Notes: a model not told the origin generated them from the sequence alone. A stretch of DNA of 64,000 bases from Hydractinia symbiolongicarpus (GCF_029227915.1 NC_079876.1:12338001-12402000), one strand, 5' to 3'; counted from the stretch's first letter, positions 48,770-61,791 are shown. Translations and numbers: made by a program.

Positions 48770-51700
48770 ATGAGGGTATAAATTCAGGTAGTATGAAGTC
48801 CTCACACAGCACTGCAGCTGATTTGTTTTGATTAGCTCCTACTGCTGACTTCTAAGAACTGCTGACCACTGGTTTTGACGTTTTACCTATATATAGGCCA
48901 TGCTTCTTCATCCCATTGAAAGAACTGTTTGTAAGAGAAGCTTGTAAGAGACTGTTTATTTTAATTTATATGTTTGTAGTTTGTATATATTATAGTCACT
49001 TTTGTAGAAGAACTGACACTATGCACACTTGACTTCTTATTTTCATCTTAACATTGCCTCAATGGCTAAACACTTTGATGAATTTAACACCCTTTTGACC
49101 CTTTTGAGACATGAGTTCTCTTTTATTGGTATTACTGAAACCTGCTTTATCAAAGGCTCACCACCAACTTTCAATTACCATATAGAAGGTTACCAGTGCT
49201 TAACCACCCCCACTGAATCCTCAGCAGGAGGGAGCTTGTTGTATATTTCTGACCAGTATAATTTCATTCCTCGTACGGACTTGGATGACATTATGTACCA
49301 ATCTAAATACTTGGAATCAAGTTTTGCAGAGATGATCTTGCCTAACACAACCAACTTAATTGTTGGTAGCATTTATCGACATCCTTGTATGTCAACAAAT
49401 TCCTTTAATCGTGATTTCTTAAAACCCTTGCTCAATAAAGTCAGCATTGAAAAGAAACAAATCCTTCTACTGGGGGATTTCAATAAAAATTTGTTAAAAC
49501 TCAATGAAGATGCAGAACTCTCTGCCTTCATTGATATACTCGGCTCTCACCTTATACTTCCCCAGATCTTATTACCAACAAGAATAGCAGCGACTTCCAA
49601 GACATTAATTGATAATATTTTTTTCTCTGTCACTGGTCAACCATCAATCTCTGGTAACCTTATTCACATGATCTCTGATCACCTGCCTCAATTCTTTATA
49701 TTACCTGACCAATTGACTAACAACTCAGAAAAAAATATTCAATACCAAAACTGGTCCAAATTTGACGAACATAATTTCATTTTAGATTACTGGATATTGA
49801 CTGGGGTGTTGAGTTTAATAGTCCTGGACCAATTGACCCAAACAGCTGTTTTGACATTTTTAATTCTAAAATTCAAAAGCTTGTTGACAGACACGTTCCC
49901 ACAGGCAGGCTCACCAAAAGGCAAATCAAAACCCAACAAAAACCATGGATTACTTCTGCCATCATAAAATCCATGTCTAAACGTGATTTTTATTTTCGGA
50001 AATTCACTAAAGCCAAAGATCCAGATTCTAAATCAGAGTTCCGACAACTTTTCAAACGCTACCGAAACATGATTGTCAGCTTATGCAGACAAAGTAAAAC
50101 AAACCATTATACCAATTACTTTAACCTTTTTTCAAATAACATGCACAAAATTTGGGAGGGTGTTCATAGCATTATTTCTACGAAACCGTCGAAATCTAAT
50201 ATTCCTACCTCCATTCAGGTTGACGGTAAACTTGAGACAAACCAGATTGATATTGCCAATAGTTTTAATGACTTTTTTACATCCATAGCAAATTCTTTTA
50301 GGAACAAAATTCCACCTACATCCAAGAGGTACTCTGACTACCTCAAAAACCCAAACCCAGACTCAATTTTCTTATCACCTGTTACCCAAGAAGAAATCAT
50401 CCGGATTATTGCCAACATCTCTCCAGGAAAATCTTCTGGACCAAACAGTATTCCAATCAAAATTCTAAAATTGTTGGAAAATGATATTTCCAAACCTATA
50501 TCAATTTTGATCAATCTTTCGTTTGAATCTGGTATCTTTCCTAGATCTTTAAAAACATCCAGAGTGGTGCCTGTTTACAAAAACAAAGGTTCTTCTATAG
50601 ATGTGTCAAATTACAGACCAATCTCATTATTGTCAAACATTGAGAAAATCTATGAAAAGGTTATGTACAACAGAATCATAGGCTTTCTCAACAACCATGA
50701 TATCCTATATCCCAAACAGTTTGGATTTAGAAAACAGCATTCAACATCACAGGCTGTGCTTACTATAGTTGAACGCATTAGACATTGCCTTGACAAAGGT
50801 GAGCTTGCCTGTGGAGTGTTTGTCGACTTCCAAAAAGCTTTTGATACTGTTGACCACAAAATCCTTCTATCCAAGCTAAATCACTATGGTATTCGGGGAA
50901 AAGCAAATGATTGGTTCAGGTCTTATTTAACTGGTCGTCTCCAGTATGTCTCAATCGGTGAATTCAAATCTCAACTTAAAGCCATTCTACATGGTGTGCC
51001 TCAAGGCTCTGTTCTTGGTCCGCTGCTGTTCTTGTTGTATATTAATGATCTGCATAATTGTATCAAATCGTCAGAGACCTATCATTTTGCTGACGACACT
51101 CATCTGCTGAAATTCTCAAAATCACTAGAATCCCTTTGTAGAGGGATGAATGCTGATCTTAAACGCCTTGTGTGTTGGCTTAATGCCAACAAAATATCAC
51201 TGAACTCCAGCAAAACAGAGTTTCTTGTATTTAGATCCCAATCTCGTAGGCTTGAATTTTTACCTTTTTTGATTCTATGCGGTAAGCGCATTTATCCTAG
51301 CAAAAGTGTGAAATACCTGGGTGTTCATGTTGATGAACATCTTTCCTGGAAGTATCATGTCTCATCTGTGGCTACTAAACTTCAAAGAGCCAATGGGATG
51401 TTATCTAAAATTCGTCACTATGTTCCCCTAAAATCCCTGCTAAACATTTACCATGCTATCTTTAGTTCTCACTTAAGCTATGCTTGCCAAGTATGGGGCA
51501 CTCGAGACACCACAGTAGCCCACAGAATACTTACCCTCCAAAAGGCTGCCCTTAGGCTGATCACCTTCAGTGAACCAAGATCCCCATCTTTGCCTATATT
51601 TGCAGAACTTGGAATTCTTAAATTCTTCGACCTAGTTAAAGTCCTTAACATTCAATTTATCCACAAATTCCTAAACTCTAACCTCCCATCTGACACACTT

Positions 51701-52224
51701 ACCTCACTCAAATTTGATCGAATCTCACACTCTCATGAAACTAGATGTAACACAATTGGTTTGCTTATTGAACCAACAGTTAACACATCGACGTTTGGAT
51801 CTTTTTCATTTCTAGAATCTCCACATTACAGTGGAACAATCTGCAAAGAAATTATCCTGATACTAACCTCACAAACTGTAAATTAAGCACAATCAAATCC
51901 CTAGCTACAAGTTTCTACATGAGTCAATACATCAACTAGCTTTCCTCTTCATTATTTTGTCTCATTACTTTTTTCTATTTGACTATATGGTACTGAATTT
52001 TCATTTATACTAATTATAATCAATAATGCTTTTCATTTTAATCTTTGTAAACTTACAGTATTTACTGACATATGAAAATATTTCACATTTTTCTTGGTGG
52101 CTTTCTCCATTGTTTAGCCTTGGCTATCGGGAAAGTCTCCTTCCTAATTGCTAATTTATTCTTTTAGTAATGTAAATTGTCATTTCTTAGGTAAATAAAT
52201 GTTTACTTACTTACTTACTTATTG
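48770..52224 (+). mobile_element. Nearly full-length CR1/jockey-like LINE
   Basis: A ~250-bp leader precedes an endonuclease-reverse transcriptase coding region. A 3' UTR of ~340 bp ends in (TTAC)n at about 52202-52221, a tail style seen in CR1-like LINEs. I see no ORF1. Only a few frame breaks are present, so it is fairly young. Confidence 0.8.
49029..51886 (+). pseudogene. LINE endonuclease-reverse transcriptase with two frameshifts
   Basis: The endonuclease part (from 49029) shows FHLNIASM, FIGITETCF, GSIYRHP, LLGDFN and the late MISDHLP. A one-base frameshift near 49790-49796 separates it from the reverse transcriptase, whose frame is open upstream of 49973. The RT part shows SSGPNSIPIKIL, NYRPISLLS, QFGFRKQHST, FVDFQKAFDTVDH, HGVPQGSVLGPLLF, the catalytic FADD and VKYLGVHVDEHLSW. 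A second frameshift near 51800 garbles the last ~50 residues: the alternative frame reads ISTLQWNNL. All core catalytic motifs are present. Confidence 0.88.
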
Positions 52225-52337
52225 GTTGAGTTTATAGTATATGCACAACAATTTTAGATCCATTTTAGTTCAATATTTTATTTTAAAAATTGATCTGCAA
52301 AATTGTTCTGTCTATTCGGGCCTTAATAATAAAGAAT

Positions 52338-54250
52338 TTCTTTTTTAATGAAATAGGTTATTCCAACTAACTAGCAGCTAGTCAAAGAGACAAAGCATCT
52401 TTATGGTAGCTAGCTAAAACAAAGCATTATTTCAAAACAGCTAGATAATTTAATTATAAGTATGGCTGACATACATTGATGGAAGAATTATATATGACAA
52501 CCTTGAACCTGAAATAAATATTCTGCACGTCGACACAGTCAGTGATGGCATATATAACTTCGCAGTGCCTGGCACCAGCTTCTAACCACCACGTGGAATT
52601 GCATTTTTGGAATGTTTTACAATAACGCGGGCCGTTTATTTACAAGTTCTACGGACCACTGATTTAGTGAGTATGTTACATGAACTTCTTCGTCCAAAAA
52701 GCATGGAGAATTTTGTCTTAACTTATTTACTCCATAGTTAAATATCTAGCTAGTATAATTTCCACATTATCTGGGCACTATGGTTACATGCCTTTCTATT
52801 TATCTACAAGCTAGCTACACCCCCAGAATTTAACTAGATACAAGGGTTGAACTCTAAAAGCATTTTTGAAATTTTTAAAATCATTTTTCCCAGTCGGCGG
52901 CTAATTGCTAATAAACCAATTATAGGTTCGTATTTTTTAGAATAGTCTTTTCAATGTTTACGTTTTTTCCGTGGTAGGCAAAAAATGCAGAAGCTCCCAT
53001 TTCTTTCTACAGATACATTCTCTAGACTTTAAACTATTATCGGGTGTATATCGATATATAACTTCTGATTGACATATATTTATTATAAAGTCGTAATGAT
53101 ACCTTTGTGCTAAAAAACAGACTAAAATTTGAATAAATTCTTTGTTTTCTTTAAACCTGACATTTGTAGTTTTAGTGGGTTTTTGCTATTTAGGTTTATT
53201 TTAATTCAGATCCATGTAGATCTTGTTAAATCAAGGCTTTTTCTGTGAGAGTTTGACCCTGGAACATGTGTGTTTTTCCTCAACTGAAATCGGTACCACC
53301 TGACATTCAAACTGAGAAATTGAAAACAACAGCTTAAAAACTAATTCAGAAAATGTCCTGGTTTGCTGATCCAGTATTTCTTATAACAATATGATTCCTT
53401 GTCATGTAGTAAACATGAGATTTTACGTTTGCGTTGTTTTGAGATCTCTCTCAAAACATTGGGCAATGTGAATGCAATGAAACATTTTTTTTATATCTAC
53501 AAATATTTGAATTTGTAATGATCTTAATGTAGATGGAAACACTTTGCACCTATATGTGATTATGAATGGATGGACAAATGCAATATTTATTCCATACAGA
53601 ATTTAGCAGGAAATAACAAAATTGGAGTACGTCTATTTTAAAGCACTGGGATCTATATATGATGGCTTGCTGTAACAGGCCTATGAATGAAAAAATAACA
53701 CCCAAGTGATAAATAGCTCCCCCAAGGTTACAATAATTTAAACGGGGCAAGCAATCTGAATAAATAGAATAAGTTTACAAACTCATATTTTATCACAAAG
53801 TCTTTTATCTATTCCATTCTTTAATGTATAACTTGGTTCTTTTTTACTGTAAATAATAAAAAAGGGAACATTGATTTCCATGATGAGATAAGTTGATATT
53901 GCTTAGCCAAAAAAAACCTTTTTTTTTGAAATTGGGGGAGCAATTAGTGGTTCAGCTTGTTTCTTATTTCTTAGAATTGGGTGAGCCGTTGCGTGAGCAA
54001 GAGCTCTCGCCTTATTGATAGGCCTACTGTAAAATGCTGAACAGCCGAAGACGGAACACTGCTGTAACCTATGCTACATTTTTTCCTTACACCAAAGCAG
54101 CAGCTCCAGTGTACAGGAGTAAAGGGATATTGTTGATTTACTTTTTTGATATTTTTTTATTATTTCTATAGTTTAAGATCACTTCTGCAAACTACATTAT
54201 TAAACCTTAAAGGTGGTTGAATTGGATGGTTTTTTCTTATTGATAGGCCT
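52338..54250. other. Intergenic region without a convincing gene
   Basis: No recognisable protein, RNA or repeat element apart from AT-rich sequence. A minus-strand frame at 53550-53750 has a hydrophobic stretch but no family resemblance. Confidence 0.5.
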
Positions 54251-54251
54251 G

Positions 54252-54600
54252 ATGATATGTATGGCACCATAGATTAGTGGTTATAGCTCTCGTACTCTGT
54301 GCGGGACACCAGGGTTCGATTCCTCTTGACAGCGATTCAACATGGGAGAGTGAATGTTACCATAGCCCCGGGTTAACCCAAGCCATGTGAGGGAAATTGG
54401 GGATATGGCTCCATGTGTTGGCCGTTGGATGTTGCCGGGAGTTGTCTAGTAGAGCGCGGGTCCTAATTGGGTCTGCGTAGCTCAAAATGAGCATTAAATA
54501 CTCTAGGACTCTCCATCTATGCCACGGCCCCTCCTGGAAATAATAGGCAGGGTATATCCCTCGATACTTGTGAAGCTAGCCATGTAAAATATGCACATCT
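54252..54600 (+). mobile_element. tRNA-derived SINE
   Basis: The head has pol III promoter boxes: an A-box-like tagattagtggttatagc at about 54270-54287 and a perfect B box ggttcgattcc at 54313-54323, spaced as in a tRNA gene. The flanking bases do not fold as a full tRNA. A non-tRNA body follows (ccccgggttaacccaa and so on). Confidence 0.75.
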
Positions 54601-54605
54601 ATCTA

Positions 54606-54692
54606 TGTGCGGGAGACCGGGGTTCGGTTCCTCTTGAAAGCGATTCAACATGGGCGAGTGAATGTTACCATAGCCCCGGGTTAACCCAAGTG
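54606..54692 (+). mobile_element. Partial second SINE copy
   Basis: It repeats the first SINE from just before the B box (ggttcggttcc) through ccccgggttaacccaa. It lacks the A box and the rest of the body. It lies six bases after the first copy. Confidence 0.75.
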
Positions 54693-54879
54693 TTATGGTA
54701 TATATGTATAGTATTACATTATATATATACATAATTCTATACTCATGTTTCTTTATGTACCATATATTGAATTCAGTGAAATGGAAAATCTACCTTATTG
54801 TACCTTCTTGTAGGCTTTCGAAGAAAGTCTTCAGGATTAGCAGTTGTGTGCCAGTCCTCCATTGGATTGAACATCCAGT

Positions 54880-56050
54880 TTACACCAATGTGTGCGTATG
54901 TATAATGGAGTTTGAATCAGCCCGTCTTAATGTGGTGTATCCTACCAGCTGTGGTTTATCTGCTATCTGGAATAGATATTTATCAAGCCTGTTTTTAAAG
55001 AGGTCCAGTGCGCAACCATATATATTACGGATGGATTTGGGGAGAATATTAAAGAGCTTTATTCCATGGATTGGTAAACTGAACTCTGCCACCCTACTGT
55101 ATATACCACACGGAAGTTTTGCTTTCCGCCCATGCGGAGGATGATGATAGCTTTGGATTTTCATATTGACATTTGGTACCAACTGTTCCATGATTGTTCA
55201 AATATAAAAAGTTCTTAAAATCCAAGACATCGTGTTTTTACTGTCATTTACTACTTTCAATATGTGGGAATGAAAGGAGCAGTTGATGGATAATATGACA
55301 CCAAGATCTTTCAGTTCCTCACACTCTTGATGATGGATCCAGAGGGGGAAAGATACGATGGCAATTTTTCAGGGTGTCGTTCGTGCCATAACGCATGACC
55401 TCAAACTTTAAATCATTAAATTTCATGTTTGCATCTACTACCCATTCATAAATTATCTGAAGGTCACTTTGCAACTTGCCCATGTCCCTGAGAGAGTTGA
55501 TGCTCTTTGTAACCTTTGTATCATCAGCAAATGACCGTACAATACTGTCACTGATATTTCCATGAAGGATAATGAAGATAAGTGGTCCAAGCACACTACT
55601 ATGGAATACACCTGAAATAACAGGAACAGGATGTGATTCCATTCCATTGACAATGACTGATTGGGTGCGGTTTGTCAGGAAAGCTTCAACAAAGTTAATT
55701 AATTTTACTTTGATTCCAAGTTTTTCAAGTTTTTTTAAGACAATGGTAAAGTCCACTTTGTCAAAGGCTTTCGAAAGGTCAAGGTATGCAACCTCACAAT
55801 TTAGTTTTCCATCAACAAAGTGTATCACATCAAAATGGTCTAAGAGTTGAGTTAGACATGTTGGTTTTTCGTTTAGTAGCTTGTTTTCTTCGAGGTAGCA
55901 GGTGATGTGATTTCGGACAACTTTTTAGAAAATTTTGATAATATGAGATGTCAAGGCTACTGGGCGGTAATTGGATGCATCAGATTTCTTTCCCCCTTTG
56001 AAATGAGGGGTGATTAGTGAGAGCTTTAAAATTTGGGGAATTTCACCACA
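54880..56050 (-). pseudogene. LINE reverse transcriptase remnant
   Basis: It contains ITPHFKGGKKSDASNYRPVA, AYLDLSKAFDKVDF, SSVLGPLIF and the catalytic-type FADD, with stops or frameshifts near 55925 and 55319. It is 5'-incomplete and not functional. Confidence 0.78.
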
Positions 56051-56221
56051 GCCATACATTTTTGCTTAACAAAAGAAGTGGTACAGATAGCGATGTTGTG
56101 GTGGGAATGAGCTTGTAGTAGTAAGTTCAGTCTCAGTGTTTGGTTCAGGATCACTTGTGGAGATTTCAGGGTCCAATAAATTTGCATTCATTTGAGACAC
56201 TAGATTTTTTGTTACATTTCA

Positions 56222-56788
56222 CTTAAGTTTTAGGTTGTTTGACAACATTTTGAGGAATGGTTGATTTGTCGCAATAGTCACAAATGTAGTAAACCAGGTA
56301 GTGACAAAGGATTATAAAGCTGTTTAAGCGACATTTCATCTATATCCTCCAAAATATTATCATGGCTAGAATTAACTAATTGAAGCCAACATTGCTTAAA
56401 AACACCCTGATCACAAACGGCACATTTGAGAATAGGGACTTCGTCAAATGATGTTCGGTATCTCTGTTTGCAGAGCGAGCGATCTCCTGGTAAAAGGTTT
56501 TGAATTCTGCAAATGATAAGATGAATGAGGTCTGGCTTGGTTACATGGCTACGGAATATTGAGAAATATAGCAGTTTCCAATAAAATGGGTTTGTTCGAC
56601 TTTGAAAATTCTCTACTTAGTTGCTGAAGGGATTTTCCGTGTTGATAATTCCTCAAACAAAATTCTACGTCTTGAGAGTTTGTGTGGAGACAGAGTTGAG
56701 CCACCAAATCCTCTATTTCATCTTGAGTTCTATTGGTTTCTGGAGTGTTTGAATCAGTTTCTATGGTTGCATTTTCCAACATTTTCAA
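56222..56788 (-). pseudogene. ORF1-like protein remnant with a cysteine-rich finger
   Basis: Starts at the ATG at 56788. A frameshift near 56570 separates the N-terminal part (acidic, TQDEIEDLVAQL) from a part with ILKCAVCDQGVFKQCW and, after another shift, CDYCDKS. The Cys/His spacing is PHD-like. It lies just upstream of the RT remnant on the same strand, so it reads best as the LINE's ORF1; a host gene fragment is possible. Confidence 0.5.
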
Positions 56789-57378
56789 TCAAGGAGAAAC
56801 AGTTTGGTGATAAATGATTGAATCAAACAAGCAGAAATTCCACGTACCTGTTCGGCTGCACATAAAAATTATCCAAATTAATATGTGCGGCTGGTCCTTG
56901 GTATCCAACTGATAGTATTTCCCTGTTCAGTTCCAACAATTCATTGGATTTTCCCACTTGCTTGTCCAACTTGCTTGTGCTGGATCTGGATTGAGCTGGA
57001 CTGGATCACTTGCACTGTAGCTTTGACGATGTTGTACTTTCCACTTAAACTCAGGGACCTAGCTAGCTAGCTAATCTTCTTCCGAAATGAATACATGAAG
57101 AAGCGCAAGACGGCACGATCTTCCAACAGTTTGTTTTTTCAAAATCAAAATTATTTAGTCTCACTTTGATGATATTCCACTCTTTTGATATTCGATTCCA
57201 CTTCATCCAATCTTTGTTTATTATTTGTTGCATTGCAAACGACTTACGCCAGTTAATATAATTTCTTTAAATATTTGCCTCCCCAGTATTTCATGGGCCA
57301 ATGATCTATTTGTTCTATTAATTTATAATTTTTTTGTCTCCAGGTTCTTTATATATAAATATATATACACCTATAGAA

Positions 57379-60300
57379 ATGGCCCCATTTCCTCATAACA
57401 GTGATGATGATCCCAATGAAGAAATACTATATGATCCCAATAATGAGGAGGGCGTATACGAGGAGGAGGAGGAGGAGGATGTGGAAGTAATGACATTAAA
57501 CGACAATGATGAACAACCAGGTACGCAGCAGGTATTTTGATTATAAATTTGCGGTACCTTGAAGTAAAAATTATTCCTAGTTCTTTCACAACTAAAATCT
57601 CTACTATAAATTCTTTCCATAATGTATTTGATTTTAGTCTAATTTGGATGTATGAATAATTGTGGAGATTTCGTTTAAAATTAACTTGAAAATAAGCAGC
57701 ACCATAATATTTAAAGCACCTTGAAATTAGTACATGTCTTCTTTGTAACATATTGTGGCGTAAACATCAATGTATAGCATGACTAATCTAGTATTTCTAT
57801 GTGGCGCCTTAGATATAAAAATTTACTAGAGAAGCACTATTCTTAGAATGACAGAATTAGATTACATAAAATAAGGATTAACATTACTTTCAAGTTTTTA
57901 ATTTAAAAAGTCTCGGAATTGTATGGTGTAACCCAGTATTCTCAATAGCTGATGAGTATATACCATTTTTTTGAGTGGTTAATATCTTGTTACAGTTACA
58001 TATCAAATAAGGTTTTTCAAAACTTACTGAGACATGGAACTACAAAACACAAATATAAGTTTAGCACAAGTCTGTTTTGTGTAGTAACAAATTAATCTAT
58101 GGTATGCAAAATTATTAAGAATTTCATAATAATGTGAATCATGACAAAGCCTTATCATATTTAATTTGCCACAAACTTTGGATGAAAATGCAACCAAACA
58201 GCATGACGAATCACTTGTACAAAAATTGTACTTATTCATGTGTGGTATAGACATACTTGACTTCAAATGTTTCAGATTAGGAAGACGGACAAACTCTAAT
58301 AGCGTTGACCAGAATGCAAGTTCTGTTAAACCTAAACCACTGAAAGCAGCATTTTCAACTGTTTTAATAAAATCAATTTTGTTATCAAACTGCAATAAAC
58401 TTGGATAGTCTGCCTGCCCTGAGGTCTTCAAGAATATATCAGTCTCTTACGACATGTGTACTGATGAGCGTACCAAAGAAAAATTTCTCCAAAACCTTGC
58501 ATGTAAGAAAAATACCAATGAAAACTCAAAAACTTATATTTTTGGTAAGAGGACCACCCTGGAATCAAAAAATTGTGAAAAAACAATTAATACCACCTTT
58601 GAGTACCAATTTAGATGTATTCACTAAAAGAAAAAAAACAAGAAGTGGAATCAAGATTGTATCAAAACCCTGATATTATAGTTATATCTTAAGTAAAACT
58701 GAAAAATTTCAATCGAATTTTAACTGTTTCAGAATACCAGTTAAATTCCTGCAACTATGTTATGAAAACAAAATATTTGTTCAATGAAGAGGGGCGTGAT
58801 AATCATGTACAAGAATTCTCTCAATTATTATTTAGTTGACTTACCGGTAGTGGACAATAACATTGCACGATAAATCATATGTTGAGAACTGTGATACTTA
58901 ATAATTACATCATACTGTTATTTGCATGTGTGTATTGTAGTCTCAATAGTAGTATTGAAATCAACAACTCAATCAATGAATTTCTTAAAATATTAGTTCA
59001 AAGTACAGCTATTTACTCATCAATGGAGATTTTAATTATCCTAAAGTAAACTGGAAGCATTACAGAACAGATACACATCAGAAGATGATTAAACTTTCAG
59101 TTTGTGGAATGCATTAAAGATTGTTATTTTAGACAACTTGTACAACCTTTGACAAGAGGAAGGGCAACCAACAATTCATTCTTGCTTGATTTGGTACTCA
59201 CATTCTTGCTTGATTTGGTACTCATAAACAACAAGGACTTGATTTATTCTCTCTGTTAGGGAAAAGTGATCAATCAATAATTTAAACTTTATTTAGATTG
59301 GAGGTAACAAATTTTACAAAATTAATACCAATTCCTCTGTATAACAAAGGCGATTATGTAAATATGAAAAAGCTATTTAACTTCAATTTCAACGAAGCTA
59401 TAAAAGCGCTCCGTGAAGATGTTAATAAACAATGGGAAATTTAAAAAAAATACCTTCAGCCAGGCTAAATAAACATGTATCCCGGTTAGATGCTGCAAGA
59501 CGAAGAAACAATTCAATATCAAGTTAGATAAGAATGACATTTCCATCTTGAGGGAAAAAACACAGATTGTGGAAGAGGTATTTAGAGATGGAAAAGTTTA
59601 TCTTGAATATAGAAGGGTGAGCAATCAATTCAGAACTTTAACTAGGGAGATTGGTAAAGATTTTAAAAAATCTATATCAAAAAATCCTAAAAGTTAAGTA
59701 TGTCACCGGTAAACGTACTGCGAAATTTAAAATTCCAGACCTCTGTGACAATTGTAAACCTAAAAATGCGAAAACCAACAAAGAAAAGAATGATGTATTA
59801 CCACATTTTTTCAGCGAAATGTATACAATTGAACCACCAGGTACCTGGACTTCTGCGAATAAACCGTCTATAATTTCCAAACTACAAATGTATATATCAA
59901 AATCGAATTTCGTAATGGCTAAATGTACTGTAATACTTTTAGTATTAAAATCTTTAACATTTCAATTGTGTTCATGATGGAGTTTGTGAGCGGCCGATTT
60001 GAATTTGTGATTTGAGATTACAGTGAATCAATGAGTTTATATACTTTTTTATTTAATTTTTTTATTTTTACTATACTATATTATATACCGACAAAATTAT
60101 TAAGAGCTCATCCTAGAGGTTGTAGAAAGATTGTCAGAATAAACTTATATTTGAAAAAAACGTGGAGACTGAGTTTAATTAATTTCAAGACCCTCGGATC
60201 CTTAAAATTTCTGTATATAGTTATTTTTTTACAGTATATTTTTCTGAATTTTGAATTTACGTATTTAGATTTACACGAGGGTATCGAAGAGCTTGATTTC

Positions 60301-61380
60301 AACGATCTACCCGAGCACGATGAAGAAGAGAACGGATATATCCCTGATGATTCTAAAATGGTTTTCCAACAACACGACGGCTCAGTGTTTTGTATAAGTT
60401 CCTCACCCAAAGATCTTAACGTTGTGGCGACAGGTGGGGAAGATGATAAAGGATATGTATGGAACGTGGAGACTGGAGAAATCAAATTTGAGTGTGATAC
60501 CCATAAAGATTCAGTTATAAGTTGTGGATTCAGTGCAGATGGAAAATATGTCATGACGGCAGATATGGCGGGAACTGTCATTGTTAGAACTGTCAGTGAT
60601 GGGAAAAAAGTGTGGGACTTTGATTGCTCGGACATCGAGTGGTGTGTATGGCACACAACAGTACATGTCTTATTTGCTGGTACCACGGACGGAGATGTGT
60701 ACATGTGGAAAGTACCAAGTGGAGATTGCAAAATATATCAAGGTCATGGCTCTAAAGCACTTGTAGGACACTTACTAGATAGTGGCAAAGAAATACTTGT
60801 AGGATATGATGATGGTAGTTTAAAATTATGGGATTTAAAAAATGCAACTACTGTTTTTCAAAGCAAAGTAGAGGATGATGCAGTGTTATGCGTTAGTAGT
60901 CAAAAGGGTGGGCATTTAGTTGCATGTGGTACTGAAGCAGGTACGGTGAAGATTTTTAACAGCCCTGCGGGGAAGTTGCTTTGTACTCTCACAACACCTG
61001 ATGTACCTAGACAGTCGGATGATTTGGAAATAGCTGGTATGAATATTGAGAGTATCGCATTTGCTCCGTCAGAACAATACATTGCATCTGGCTCGCTGAA
61101 TGGAAGTTTAATCGTATGGGATTTAGCAACACAACGTATTCGTCAACATTGTAAACACCCTTCTGGTGTAAATGGTATTTTATGGCCATCATGTGATGAA
61201 CACGTGATCATAACGGCCTGTTTAGACGGTGTTATAAGAAAATGGAATACACGAACTGGAGAACTAATAAAAGAATTTTTTGGACATCGAGAAAATATTT
61301 TAGATATTTGTTTAAGTACTGACGGAAAGTTAATTTTAACAGCAGGTGATGACCAAACTGCACGAGCATTTGAAAGATAA
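57379..61380 (+). CDS. AAMP: AAMP, angio-associated migratory cell protein (WD40 repeats)
   Basis: Two coding exons, 57379-57520 and 60269-61380, join in phase 1 to give 417 aa (human is ~434). The N-terminus is acidic (EEEEEEDVE). A WD40 propeller follows with FQQHDGSVFCIS, ATGGEDDKGYVW, HKDSVISCGFS, IEWCVWH, FAGTTDGDVYMWKVPSGDCK, VGYDDGSLKLWDL, ASGSLNGSLIVWDL and ACLDGVIRKWN. AAMP proteins are cytosolic WD40 scaffolds linked to cell migration and ribosome assembly; the role here is inferred. The start at 57379 is the first ATG after an acceptor-like ttttttgtctccag at about 57329-57342, so a 5'-UTR intron is likely. An AATAAATAAA signal lies at 61401-61410. The 2.7-kb intron holds a LINE fragment. 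Confidence 0.93.
57521..58989. other. First half of the AAMP intron, unassigned open frames
   Basis: Overlapping frames on both strands near 58024-58673 are longer than average. One minus-strand frame reads GLGLTELAFW, then RLPNLKHLKSS, loosely leucine-rich. I cannot assign a family; a decayed transposon is the likeliest source. Confidence 0.3.
58990..59890 (+). mobile_element. LINE fragment (endonuclease and pre-RT region) in the AAMP intron
   Basis: Pieces read INGDFNYPKVNWKHYRTD and FQFVECIKD, then LTRGRATNNSFLLDLVL (endonuclease end), followed by KNDVLPHFFSEMYTIE (pre-RT region). Frames are broken repeatedly. A ~25-bp tandem duplication (attcttgcttgatttggtac twice) is at about 59177-59222. 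Confidence 0.7.
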
Positions 61381-61400
61381 TATCTGGTCATACTCACTAA

Positions 61401-61410
61401 AATAAATAAA
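61401..61410 (+). promoter_or_regulatory. AAMP poly(A) signal
   Basis: Overlapping AATAAA hexamers (aataaataaa) 20 bp after the AAMP stop codon. Confidence 0.7.
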
Positions 61411-61791
61411 TTGTGTGGAAACTCTTAAATCTATTTAACGCCGGGTTAGGCTGATAAAGTTAAATATTTTAACTGGAAAACTTGGTCGTTTTTTGATTCG
61501 CGAAAGTAAGTTCAGTGGATTTTTGTGATAACCAGCAATGGTGTGCTTGTTCATACGACAAATAAAGTTTGTATAGTGAAGAGAGAAAGTTGAACATTCC
61601 CTAAAATTTCGTGAAAAGGAAACAAACATGTTAACTTTAGTTTACTTAAAATATAGCATAATATTGCGGGGGCGGAATAAATCGTCTATCTCATCGCACC
61701 AGGGCGTTATCGCCACCCCATTATATTGCAAAAGTTAGAGGTCTCTTCACGCGGCTGAAAATCTTATCTTTATTGTATCTACCTTGAAAGG

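Larger units (their letters stand above)
47841..52337. mobile_element. Inverted repeats bracketing a LINE cluster (split MITE)
   Basis: The left arm, about 47851-47896 (aaggcccaaatagacggaac, then aattttgtagatcaatttt), is an inverted near-copy of the right arm at about 52283-52327. The few mismatches are mostly transitions. Removing the LINE sequence (about 47988-52224) leaves a ~260-bp element with both ends. Confidence 0.65.
54775..56790 (-). mobile_element. Internally deleted LINE with ORF1-like zinc-finger region and RT
   Basis: Minus-strand order: an ORF1-like region (56788 to about 56110), then directly the middle of a reverse transcriptase (about 56050-55319), then the C-terminal LINE region (55191-54880: FNILPKSIRN, FKNRLDKYL, ADSNSI). 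The endonuclease is missing. Several stops and frameshifts are present. Confidence 0.75.

Noticed and set aside
54270..54330. A functional tRNA gene
   Set aside because: A and B boxes are present, but the acceptor stem and anticodon arm do not form; a SINE head fits better.
58024..58673. Overlapping frames in the AAMP intron, one loosely leucine-rich
   Set aside because: No start, splice or family evidence. Noted as unassigned rather than called as a nested gene.
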